Source of the DNA: Actinomycetota bacterium
GTDB lineage: Bacteria; Actinomycetota; Acidimicrobiia; Acidimicrobiales; Acidimicrobilacustridaceae
Direction of reading: 5' to 3'
Assembly (NCBI GenBank): GCA_009700115.1
Contig: WLMU01000007.1
Location: 1-47,709, forward strand
Length of the DNA stretch: 47,709 nt
The position numbers and the translations under genes are program-made. Below are positions 40,636 through 47,709 of the stretch, one piece after another. The notes beneath the pieces were generated by a model. The model was given only the letters and a program-made list of their open reading frames with translations. It did no database searches and was not told the origin of the DNA. Numbering within the stretch: position 1 is the stretch's first letter; every line of letters begins with the position of its first letter.

Positions 40636-41103
40636 ATGAGCTCCTCGCCTTCCGGCAACACCGTCATAGCGGCCGTCGACTTTTCCGATCATGGCGAGCA
40701 AATCGTCCGCGAGGCACTGCTTCTGGCCCGCGCTGCCGGGTCTTCACTGCATTTGGTGCATGTCGCTGCAGGTGAACCCGTCCTCGCTGGCTACGACAAA
40801 GAAGACATCAGTTCCTTCACCCGTTCTGCCCGTGCTGGCGAACTCACCGACGAGCACCGCAAAGTCCGAGAACTGGCAGAGACGCTCACCGACACCACTG
40901 GGGTCGACGTTCATCCCCTAGTGATCATGGGGCCGGCGTCGGAAACACTGCTTACCGCCATCGAAGAGCTCAACGCTTCACACATCGTTCTAGGGACACA
41001 CGGACACGGTGGCATGCACCACCTCATGTTCGGCAGCGTGGCCCAAGAACTCGTGCGCCGCAGCAACGTCCCAGTCCTTCTCGTGCCCGTCGTCAAGCGT
41101 TAA
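40636..41103 (+). CDS. Universal stress protein (UspA family), first of two
   Basis: The 155-residue protein has VIAAVDFSDHGEQIVREAL at the start and the ATP-binding LGTHGHGGMHHLMFGSVA (G-x2-G-x9-G-S type) near the end. Such proteins bind ATP and modulate stress physiology. It is followed 20 bases later by a second Usp gene and then a P-type ATPase, suggesting a stress-linked ion transport unit. Leaderless promoter upstream. Confidence 0.92.
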   Translation: MSSSPSGNTVIAAVDFSDHGEQIVREALLLARAAGSSLHLVHVAAGEPVLAGYDKEDISSFTRSARAGELTDEHRKVRELAETLTDTTGVDVHPLVIMGPASETLLTAIEELNASHIVLGTHGHGGMHHLMFGSVAQELVRRSNVPVLLVPVVKR

Positions 41104-41123
41104 CGATCGAACAGGAATTCAGC

Positions 41124-41552
41124 ATGGGGAAAATTGTTGTTGGCGTCGATGGTTCGGATGGTTCTCGCGAAGCGCTCCGGTGGGCTTTTGCCGAAGCAAC
41201 GCTCCGCGGCACTGCACTCGAAGTCGTCACCGTTTGGCAGTACCCAATCACCGCTTCGCTGCCAACGTTCGGCGCAATGACCACACCTGATGATTTTGAA
41301 ACCAATGCGCGGTCATCCCTTCTTTCAATTTTGGCGGACGAAGGAATCACCGCAGCTGCTCCCATTCCAGTGAGCACTCTCGTTGCCGAAGGCAACGCCG
41401 CTCGCGCACTTCTCGATGCCGCCAGCGATGCTGACCTTCTCGTTGTGGGTTCACGGGGACATGGTGGCTTCACCGGCGTTCTCGTCGGCTCAATCAGCCA
41501 ACAATGTGTGCACCACGCAACCTGCCCGGTCGTGGTTATTCACCCGAACTGA
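41124..41552 (+). CDS. Universal stress protein (UspA family), second of two
   Basis: The 142-residue protein starts KIVVGVDGSDGSREALRWAF and has the nucleotide motif VGSRGHGGFTGVLVGS. It is only distantly similar to the preceding Usp and is closer to the classic actinobacterial type, so a recent tandem duplication is unlikely. AGGAATTC upstream is a reasonable ribosome site. It precedes the P-type ATPase by 22 bases. Confidence 0.92.
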   Translation: MGKIVVGVDGSDGSREALRWAFAEATLRGTALEVVTVWQYPITASLPTFGAMTTPDDFETNARSSLLSILADEGITAAAPIPVSTLVAEGNAARALLDAASDADLLVVGSRGHGGFTGVLVGSISQQCVHHATCPVVVIHPN

Positions 41553-41574
41553 CGAAGACGCCTGAACGCTGACT

Positions 41575-43938
41575 ATGGAAACCAAGATTCACGGATTGAG
41601 TAGTGCCGATGTCGCGCACCGCCGCAGCGACGGACGCACCAACGATGTCCCAAATCCGACGAGTCGAACGATCAGTCAGATCATCAAGGCCAATATTTTT
41701 ACGCCTTTCAATCTTCTACTCGGCATTCTGCTTGTCATCATCCTTGCGGTCGGCGAGTACCGAGACGCGTTGTTCGGCTTCGTTCTGGTGGGTAATGCCC
41801 TCATCGGAATCGTCCAAGAAGTTCGCTCTAAACGTTCACTCGATGCACTCGCAGTGCTTAATGCCCCGCAGGCGACTGTAAGGCGCGATGGAGTCGACGA
41901 GTCGATCGCTTCGAAAGACGTCGTTCTCGACGAGATCATCGTGCTCATGCTCGGCGATCAAATCGTCGTCGATGGTGAAGTGCTTGAGAGCACAAACCTA
42001 GAAATAGACGAGTCACTTCTGACCGGCGAAGCAGAACCCGTCGATAAGGCAACGAACGACACGGTGATGTCAGGAAGTTTCGTCGTTGCCGGGAGTGGCA
42101 TCATGCGCGCAACTGCAGTGGGCGCTAACTCCTATGCATTCCGGCTTTCGAGCGAGGCTCGACGCTTCTCACTAGTGAAGAGCGAACTACGGACCGGCAT
42201 CAATCGAGTCATCGCCATCGTCGGCTGGATGATGATTCCTGTTGCGCTCATACTCATCACTTCCCAACTCGCAACGCACGACGGATTTGTTGCTGCGGTT
42301 CAAGGCTCAGTCGCTGGCCTGGTCGCAATGGTGCCCGAGGGTCTTGTTCTTCTCACAAGCATTGCCTTTGCCGTGGGCGCAACTCGACTGGCAAGCAAGA
42401 AAGTTCTCACGCAAGAACTCGCTGCCATCGAAGGTCTTGCCCGTGTCGACACGATTTGCCTCGACAAGACAGGAACCCTCACCGAGGGGTCACTCTCACT
42501 TTCAACCGTCGAGCACCTTGGCAGCCAAGCCACTTCAACCATTGATCCCGCGCTGGTTCTCGCCGCCATCGGCGCGTCGGACAATCACCCCAATCCGAGC
42601 CTTGCGGCGATTGTTGCCAACTATCCCGATGGTCCCGGTTGGACCCTTTCCAATTCGATTGCGTTTTCCTCTGCTCGGAAATGGAGCGCCGCACAGTTCG
42701 CTGAGCATGGTTCGTGGTATCTCGGTGCCCCCGACATCCTCCTTGACCACGCCGCCTCAAACGCCACCCTTGCTACCGCCCGCACACGAATGGAGCACTA
42801 CGCAAGCCAGGGTCAGCGGGTGCTCTTGCTCGCGGCATCGCCGTCGGGCTTGAACGGCGAAATACTTCCAAACGAACTCGAGCCAACAGCGCTTGTGGTT
42901 CTCGACGAGCAACTTCGCGAAGCCGCACCGCAAACAATCTCGTATTTCGGCGATCAAGGCGTCGCCGTCAAGGTCATTTCAGGAGATAGCCCAGTCACGG
43001 TCGGCGCCGTGGCGACGCGATGCGGTGTCCCTGGGGCAGACGAACCGATCGATGCGCGCACCCTTCCTGAAGATCAAGAAGCACTTGCTGATGTCCTCGA
43101 GAAGCACTCGGTATTCGGAAGAGTTACTCCTCAACAAAAGCGCGCGATGGTGCACGCATTGCAATCTCGTGGCCACATCGTTGCCATGACCGGCGACGGA
43201 GTAAACGACACACTCGCACTTAAAGACGCCGACGTTGGCGTCGCTATGGGTTCAGGTTCAGCTGCCGCACGTGCCGTTGCCCGCTTTGTACTTCTCGCGA
43301 ATGACTTCTCTGTGTTCCCCTCAGTCGTAAATGAAGGACGGCGAGTCATCGCCAACGTCGAACGCGTTGCGAACCTCTTCCTTACAAAAACGTTCTACGC
43401 CGTGGTGCTCGCGCTTGTCGTCGGTATTGGGCGGTTTCCCTTCCCGTTCCTTCCGCGCCACTTCACCATCATCTCGGCACTCACCATCGGTATCCCTGGA
43501 TTCGTCCTTGCGTTGTCACAAAACAATCGCAGAGCGATGTCGGGTTTCCTCCGCCGAGTCCTCCGCTTTGCCATTCCGGCCGGCGCAATCACCGCTATTG
43601 CGACGCTCGTCGCCTATCTCATTGAACGCAATGCCGATGTGCCGCTCGATCAAGCACGAACAGTTGCGGTCATCACTCTGTTCACCATCGCCATTTGGGT
43701 TCTCGCAATTCTTTGCCGTCCGATGTCCTGGTGGAAATACGTGCTCATCATTGCCATGGTGACCGGCTTCATCGGCACTCTCTCCATACCCGGGATGCGA
43801 AATTACTTCGACCTTCCACTCCCCGACCCGCGTGACATTGCCAATGCCATCGGCATTGGCATCGTTGCAGCAGCGATCATCGAAGTTGGATGGCGAATGA
43901 CCGACTGGTCAATCCCTCAGCCTGCAACAACTGACTGA
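41575..43938 (+). CDS. ctpE: CtpE-like P-type ATPase
   Basis: The 787-residue P-type ATPase has EIDESLLTGEAEPVDK in the actuator domain, MVPEGLVLLTSIAFAVG in helix 4 (the P-E-G-L ion-site motif), the phosphorylation site DKTGTLTEG, and AMTGDGVNDTLALKDADVG. The helix-4 region and overall length match mycobacterial CtpE, reported as a calcium importer at the cell surface. Helix 4 lacks a CPC, so it is not a heavy-metal pump. The N-terminus is short, without metal domains. Two Usp genes lie just upstream in the same direction. The specific ion, calcium, is inferred from family resemblance. Confidence 0.88.
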   Translation: METKIHGLSSADVAHRRSDGRTNDVPNPTSRTISQIIKANIFTPFNLLLGILLVIILAVGEYRDALFGFVLVGNALIGIVQEVRSKRSLDALAVLNAPQATVRRDGVDESIASKDVVLDEIIVLMLGDQIVVDGEVLESTNLEIDESLLTGEAEPVDKATNDTVMSGSFVVAGSGIMRATAVGANSYAFRLSSEARRFSLVKSELRTGINRVIAIVGWMMIPVALILITSQLATHDGFVAAVQGSVAGLVAMVPEGLVLLTSIAFAVGATRLASKKVLTQELAAIEGLARVDTICLDKTGTLTEGSLSLSTVEHLGSQATSTIDPALVLAAIGASDNHPNPSLAAIVANYPDGPGWTLSNSIAFSSARKWSAAQFAEHGSWYLGAPDILLDHAASNATLATARTRMEHYASQGQRVLLLAASPSGLNGEILPNELEPTALVVLDEQLREAAPQTISYFGDQGVAVKVISGDSPVTVGAVATRCGVPGADEPIDARTLPEDQEALADVLEKHSVFGRVTPQQKRAMVHALQSRGHIVAMTGDGVNDTLALKDADVGVAMGSGSAAARAVARFVLLANDFSVFPSVVNEGRRVIANVERVANLFLTKTFYAVVLALVVGIGRFPFPFLPRHFTIISALTIGIPGFVLALSQNNRRAMSGFLRRVLRFAIPAGAITAIATLVAYLIERNADVPLDQARTVAVITLFTIAIWVLAILCRPMSWWKYVLIIAMVTGFIGTLSIPGMRNYFDLPLPDPRDIANAIGIGIVAAAIIEVGWRMTDWSIPQPATTD

Positions 43939-44006
43939 ATCAGCGCTAAGCGAGCAAGCACTCCGATTGAGCAACTCGGAACGGTCCTGGTTTGGAAAGT
44001 TTCTGA

Positions 44007-44453
44007 CTATTGGCCGGTGTGGCCAAAGCCGCCATCGCCACGTTCTGATTCACCAAGATGATCAAAGTCATCAACGGGATGTAGCACCACGTGTTCGACT
44101 TTTTGCACGACGAGTTGCGCTATTCGCTCGCCACGCTTGATCTCGAATGGTTCTTCGGGATCGGTATTAATCAGCAACACTTTCAGCTCACCGCGGTAAC
44201 CGCTATCGATGAGCCCTGGCGTATTGAGACAAGTCACTCCGTGTTTCAGAGCCAGACCACTGCGCGGCTGGATAAATCCAGCGTGACCTTCAGGAATCGC
44301 GATCGCGAGACCAGTCGCAACGAGCGCTCGCCCGCCGGCAGGAGGCAAGACCACGTTTTCGCGTGCCACCAGATCGAGCCCGGCATCGCCCAAACGGGCA
44401 TAGGACGGCAGGTCTAAATCGGGGTCGAGGCGCATCACAGGAACTTCAAGCAC
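44007..44453 (-). CDS. dut: dUTP diphosphatase
   Basis: The 148-residue trimeric dUTPase has all five motifs: GDAGLDLVA, PRSGLALKHG, NTPGLIDSGYRGELKV, RGERIAQLVV and the C-terminal RGDGGFGHTG arm. It hydrolyses dUTP to dUMP and pyrophosphate, keeping uracil out of DNA. I chose the GTG at 44453 because its N-terminus then aligns with mycobacterial Dut (hydrophobic stretch before R-L-D-P) and TACGAT lies exactly six bases upstream. The ATG at 44489 would overlap the orn start and has no ribosome site. Confidence 0.93.
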   Translation of the reverse strand: MLEVPVMRLDPDLDLPSYARLGDAGLDLVARENVVLPPAGGRALVATGLAIAIPEGHAGFIQPRSGLALKHGVTCLNTPGLIDSGYRGELKVLLINTDPEEPFEIKRGERIAQLVVQKVEHVVLHPVDDFDHLGESERGDGGFGHTGQ

Positions 44454-44459
44454 CTGCCG

Positions 44460-44465
44460 ATCGTA
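44460..44465 (-). promoter_or_regulatory. Leaderless -10 box (TACGAT) of dut
   Basis: TACGAT-N6-GTG on the minus strand; it decides the dut start. Confidence 0.6.
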
Positions 44466-44475
44466 GGACGGTGCG

Positions 44476-44481
44476 TAGGAT
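44476..44481 (+). promoter_or_regulatory. Leaderless -10 box (TAGGAT) of orn
   Basis: TAGGAT-N6-ATG. It lies only ten bases from the divergent dut box, so the two promoters must compete for the same DNA. Confidence 0.6.
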
Positions 44482-44487
44482 CCGGTC

Positions 44488-45048
44488 ATGCTCGCTTGGA
44501 TCGATCTCGAAATGACAGGCCTCGACACCGCCAAAAACGTGATCGTCGAGATCGCAACGCTCCTCACCGACGACTCTCTCGAAATCATCGCTGAGGGTCC
44601 TGATCTCGTGATCCATCAACCGCCAGAAGCCATGGCGCTTATGGATGAAGTCGTCGTCGGCATGCATACCCGCAGCGGATTGCTGCCGGCGATCGAGGCG
44701 TCCACCATCAGTCTTCAAGAAGCGAACGATGCCACGATGGCCTTCCTACGCGAACACATCGCCGAACCGCGCACCGTCCCCTTATGCGGAAACTCCATCG
44801 GCACCGATCGGCGTTTCTTGGCGACCTACATGCCAGAAATCGAAGAATTCCTGCATTATCGATCGGTTGATGTTTCGACCCTCAAGGAGCTGATCAAGCG
44901 CTGGAACCCGAAGCTGCTCAAAGGGGCTCCCCGCAAAGCCGAAGGACATCGTGCCCTTGATGACATCAGGGAAAGCGTTTATGAACTTCGCTACTACCGC
45001 GACACGTTCTGCCTCCTCGCTAATGAAGCTACGGCGCCAGAAGCGTAA
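44488..45048 (+). CDS. orn: Oligoribonuclease
   Basis: The 186-residue DEDDh exonuclease has LAWIDLEMTGLD (Asp and Glu of motif I), GNSIGTDRRFLATYMPEIEEF (motif II) and HRALDDIRESVYELRYYR (motif III, His and Asp). It degrades 2-5 nucleotide RNAs, including pGpG from cyclic di-GMP breakdown. The normal length and start at the second-residue position before WIDLEMTGLD support the ATG at 44488. Confidence 0.95.
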   Translation: MLAWIDLEMTGLDTAKNVIVEIATLLTDDSLEIIAEGPDLVIHQPPEAMALMDEVVVGMHTRSGLLPAIEASTISLQEANDATMAFLREHIAEPRTVPLCGNSIGTDRRFLATYMPEIEEFLHYRSVDVSTLKELIKRWNPKLLKGAPRKAEGHRALDDIRESVYELRYYRDTFCLLANEATAPEA

Positions 45049-45094
45049 CGAGGCATAAACCCGGGCAACCGAAGGCCACGGCCTCAGCGAGCGG

Positions 45095-45100
45095 TAGTGT
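45095..45100 (+). promoter_or_regulatory. Probable -10 box (TAGTGT) of the MBL-fold gene
   Basis: TAGTGT-N9-ATG, a nine-base variant like those before mshA and the SAM hydroxide adenosyltransferase gene. Confidence 0.4.
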
Positions 45101-45109
45101 CGGAACGTC

Positions 45110-46231
45110 ATGGGGGAAACGCACGATCACAGTGGACATGCACACGGCGCTGAGGCGCCTCGTGTGCTGCGTCAAGAACAAGAAGACGCGTCCACCGAAA
45201 TCACTGAAGTCGCGCGCGGCATTCTTCGACTGCAACTTCCGACCGACTTCACCGGACTCGGACATGTGAACACCTACGCAATTGAAGATTCACGTGGCTT
45301 CACGTTGGTCGATCCCGGTCTGCCCAGTGACGAATCTTGGGCCGCACTTCAAGATCGCATGCGCGATGCAAACATTCCGCTGTCGCGAGTGCACACCGTG
45401 TACATCACCCATTCGCATCCCGATCATTTCGGCGGCGCTCATCGCCTTGTTGAATCAAGTAACGCAGACATCCTGACGTCCACGATGTTTCGCAAGTGGA
45501 CCGATCTCCTTGATCTCAACGAAACCCCGCTTGAACCGCTCGATCCAGCCGACGCCACTGAGGCCGGAACAATCCTCGATGCCATTGGTTCGACCGATGA
45601 AGCCGAGATGGAACAGTCGTTCCCGGGGTTCAAGGCATTTCGCGATCGCATCCGTGCGGCAATCGCCGATGGTCGTATTGAAGAAGTGTCGTGGATGAAA
45701 GCGCCACGCCCGACAATCGTTGTCGACGATGCCCAGCGAGTACGTATGGGCGATCGCGACTGGGTTGCAGTGTTCACTCCTGGACACACCCACGATCACC
45801 TCTGCATGTGGAACCCCGAAGACGGTGTGCTGCTTTCGGGCGACCATGTGCTGCCCACCATCACACCTCACATCGCGGGCTTCATGGGCGGCGATCCCCT
45901 GTCGAACTACTTGCAGAATCTTGACAAGGTGGCTCAGCTCGAAGGAATCACCACGGTGCTTCCCGCTCATGGTCATCCGTTCAGTGACCTTTCTGGTCGC
46001 TGCGACGCAATTAAGGATCATCATGCGTCGCGCTTGCAACTACTTGTTGACGCAAGCATGGAAGCTGGTTGGGCTCCGATCACAAAGTGGTCCGAATACT
46101 TGTTCTCACCCCGCAGCCGAGGGCCAATGGCCGACAGCGAAACCTACGCCCACCTCGAAAATCTCCGTCTGGCCGGCAAAGCAGAGCGCCGTCCCGCCGA
46201 TGAAGGTTTCGAGTACCGCGTCGAGTCCTGA
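45110..46231 (+). CDS. MBL-fold metallo-hydrolase
   Basis: The 373-residue protein has the zinc site THSHPDHFGGAH (H-x-H-x-D-H), FTPGHTHDHLCMW and LLSGDHVLP, followed by a C-terminal helical domain typical of the RNase Z/LACTB2-like group. The N-terminus is His-rich (THDHSGHAHG), perhaps a metal-holding tail. Substrate is unknown; relatives include lactonases, glyoxalase II-like and ribonuclease-like enzymes. It precedes an MFS transporter by 5 bases, so the two are probably co-transcribed. Confidence 0.88.
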   Translation: MGETHDHSGHAHGAEAPRVLRQEQEDASTEITEVARGILRLQLPTDFTGLGHVNTYAIEDSRGFTLVDPGLPSDESWAALQDRMRDANIPLSRVHTVYITHSHPDHFGGAHRLVESSNADILTSTMFRKWTDLLDLNETPLEPLDPADATEAGTILDAIGSTDEAEMEQSFPGFKAFRDRIRAAIADGRIEEVSWMKAPRPTIVVDDAQRVRMGDRDWVAVFTPGHTHDHLCMWNPEDGVLLSGDHVLPTITPHIAGFMGGDPLSNYLQNLDKVAQLEGITTVLPAHGHPFSDLSGRCDAIKDHHASRLQLLVDASMEAGWAPITKWSEYLFSPRSRGPMADSETYAHLENLRLAGKAERRPADEGFEYRVES

Positions 46232-46236
46232 CACAA

Positions 46237-47625
46237 ATGACTGCACCAGTTTCTGCAAAGGAACTCTTCCGGAGTCGTTCAGTCACGCCCTTCCTCTTGG
46301 CGTCCGTCGCTTCAACGATGGCTGCGATGATTCAGATCACGGCTCTGGGCAAACAGATCTACGACATGACCGGGCGCGATCTCGACCTTGGCCTTCTCGG
46401 ACTTGCCGAATTCGCACCAGCATTTTTTCTGATGACCGTTACCGGTTCGTTCGCCGATCGATACGACCGACGACATATCGCATCGATCGGCCTCATCGTC
46501 GAGGTCATCACCACCGGCATGTTGGCCTGGTACGTCTCGACCAACCCCACAGACACGACACCGATTTTCGCCATCGTGATCGCATTCGGGATCGGGCGTG
46601 CGTTTGTTAGCCCCGCGACACGATCGATGCCTGCCGATATCGCGCCTGACGGCGGTCTACCTCGACTGATCGCCTTCCATGTCGGCGGATGGCAAGCCAG
46701 CGCAATCATCGGACCCGTAATCGCGGGCTTCTTGTTTGTCGCTTCACCTTCTTGGCCGTTCATTGCGTGCATGGTTCTGACCGCCGCTGGAGCTTTGCTC
46801 ATTCAGTTCGCCAAACCTCGTCACGATCGTGTTGCACCGGGCGTTTCGCTTGCCGGCGGACAAGAGGCGTCAGTAATCGAGCTCGGTGATGAAATGCGAC
46901 CGGCAGAAATGCTCGATGTTCTCGGCGAACACAACGCTGAACACATCGCTCACGGCTCCACCGCTCCGTCGGCATCTTCTGACAGTGGAACCAAGAAGAA
47001 GCGCACATTCCATGAAGCATTCGAGGGATTCCGTGTCATTCGCCGAAATCCCGCCTTGCTGGGCGCAATCTCACTTGACCTCTTTGCAGTGTTATTCGGT
47101 GGGGCAGTTGCGCTACTTCCTGCAATCGCCGAAACCCGCTTGCACGTAAACGCAGTCGGACTCGGTTGGCTCCGAGCTGCAGGCGGCATCGGGGCAGCCG
47201 TCATCACCATTCTTCTCAGCATCAAACCAATCCAGCGTCGAACTGGCCCCGTCATGTTCATCGCCGTCGGAGTTTTCGGTTTGTTCACCATCACGCTTGG
47301 CCTTACCCACAGTTTCGCGATCGCGTTTCTGAGCGTCATGTTGTTGAGCGCCGCCGATTCGGTCAGCGTGTACATCCGCAGCACATTGGTTCCGCTAGTT
47401 ACGCCGTCTTCCGCTCGTGGTCGCGTGATGGCAGTTGAGGGTGTCTTCATAGGCGCTTCGAACGAACTTGGCGCGTTTGAATCCGGTGTTGCCGGTCAGT
47501 TACTCGGAACCGGTCGGGCCGTCGTTCTGGGCGGCGTTGCAACGATCGGTGTCGTCATCGCCTGGATTGTTTTGTTCCCGGTCTTGTGGCAGTACGACCG
47601 CTTCCCTGATCACCCGCCGGACTAA
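46237..47625 (+). CDS. MFS transporter (EntS/DUF894-like)
   Basis: The 462-residue protein has 12 predicted helices, with motif A-like GSFADRYDRRHIA after helix 2. The central cytoplasmic loop (about residues 195-270) is unusually long, acidic and His-containing (EHNAEHIAHG) before KKKRTFHEAFEGF. The layout is closest to the enterobactin-exporter-like group. The start is the ATG 5 bases after the MBL stop. The substrate may be linked to the MBL hydrolase's product. Confidence 0.85.
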   Translation: MTAPVSAKELFRSRSVTPFLLASVASTMAAMIQITALGKQIYDMTGRDLDLGLLGLAEFAPAFFLMTVTGSFADRYDRRHIASIGLIVEVITTGMLAWYVSTNPTDTTPIFAIVIAFGIGRAFVSPATRSMPADIAPDGGLPRLIAFHVGGWQASAIIGPVIAGFLFVASPSWPFIACMVLTAAGALLIQFAKPRHDRVAPGVSLAGGQEASVIELGDEMRPAEMLDVLGEHNAEHIAHGSTAPSASSDSGTKKKRTFHEAFEGFRVIRRNPALLGAISLDLFAVLFGGAVALLPAIAETRLHVNAVGLGWLRAAGGIGAAVITILLSIKPIQRRTGPVMFIAVGVFGLFTITLGLTHSFAIAFLSVMLLSAADSVSVYIRSTLVPLVTPSSARGRVMAVEGVFIGASNELGAFESGVAGQLLGTGRAVVLGGVATIGVVIAWIVLFPVLWQYDRFPDHPPD

Positions 47626-47633
47626 TGCGCGGA

Positions 47634-47709
47634 TCAGTTCGGTGTAACCGTCGACCAAACGCTTCGAGCGCCTTCGCCTTCGACCTTGCCCTCTTGAGCG
47701 AGCTTGCGA
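47634..47709 (-). CDS. C-terminal end of an unidentified gene (partial, runs off the right edge)
   Basis: The minus-strand frame ending in TGA at 47634-47636 reads RKLAQEGKVEGEGARSVWSTVTPN. The visible 24 residues do not identify a family. The alternative minus-strand frame through the start of this stretch is Arg-rich and unlikely. It would converge on the MFS gene with 8 bases between stops. Confidence 0.45.
   Translation of the reverse strand, partial: RKLAQEGKVEGEGARSVWSTVTPN

Noticed and set aside
44454-44489. Overlapping dut/orn start codons sharing CATG at 44487-44490
   Set aside because: It arises only if dut starts at 44489; the GTG at 44453, with its -10 box and homology-like N-terminus, is better.
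1-47709. Mobile elements, prophage, CRISPR arrays or defence islands
   Set aside because: No transposase, integrase, repeat array, cas or phage genes were found; the only HNH-like gene stands alone.

Overview
The window looks like a chromosomal stretch from an actinobacterium, most likely a moderate-GC lineage such as Acidimicrobiia; the class is inference and I could not run a search. The actinobacterial signs are mshA (first step of mycothiol synthesis) next to a YbjN-like gene, the rex-hemA-hemC order, frequent GTG starts, and a large class of apparently leaderless promoters. Base composition looks even (GC in the mid-50s by eye). I see no phage, insertion sequence, integron or CRISPR array. 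Genes are densely packed and many start/stop codons overlap as ATGA or GTGA. No gene-free gap exceeds about 250 bases.

Left part (1-13.5 kb), accessory metabolism and transport: the first codons of a Tat-exported protein; an HNH-like protein that lacks the usual catalytic histidine; a SulP anion transporter; a three-gene minus-strand operon (unknown protein, MFS transporter, COQ4-like protein with an intact HDxxH-x11-E motif); a VOC protein; a flavin monooxygenase with a SnoaL-like partner; a zinc alcohol dehydrogenase; an orphan lipoprotein substrate-binding protein; and a DHA2 drug exporter plus SnoaL-like gene divergent from a TetR regulator, with an inverted repeat lying on both -10 boxes.

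Middle (14-24 kb), metals and repair: a minus-strand unit of a short leader peptide with a full-length Shine-Dalgarno match, a possible attenuator, a PRC-barrel/MgtE-N/CBS protein, an Nramp-like transporter with altered metal-site motifs, and a cupin. I read this as a split magnesium (or related cation) sensing and transport system; it is the strongest candidate here for something little described. It is followed by yaaA, copA-copZ, a secreted sedolisin and an iron-sulfur photolyase.

Housekeeping block (24-35 kb): rex, a SirC-like gene, hemA, hemC and a TrmH-type methylase in one direction; a SAM hydroxide adenosyltransferase followed by an unlisted 29-residue membrane peptide; proC; mshA with a YbjN-like gene; a MoaD-like protein whose Gly-Gly is not terminal, coupled to a membrane protein; a histidine phosphatase and a YgjP-like metallopeptidase.

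Right part (35-47.7 kb): a coupled four-gene glycan/lipid operon (PIG-V-like mannosyltransferase, DPM1-like GT2, ChbG/YdjC deacetylase, methyltransferase); tRNA-Lys(TTT) and a strong hairpin; a thioredoxin-like protein with DsbB; two universal stress proteins with a CtpE-like P-type ATPase; dut and orn divergent over about 34 bases; an MBL-fold hydrolase with an MFS transporter; and the end of an unidentified gene.

A recurrent signal is TANNNT followed by exactly six bases and then ATG or GTG. It occurs at 11 gene starts and decides several start codons. It implies leaderless transcription of many genes here.
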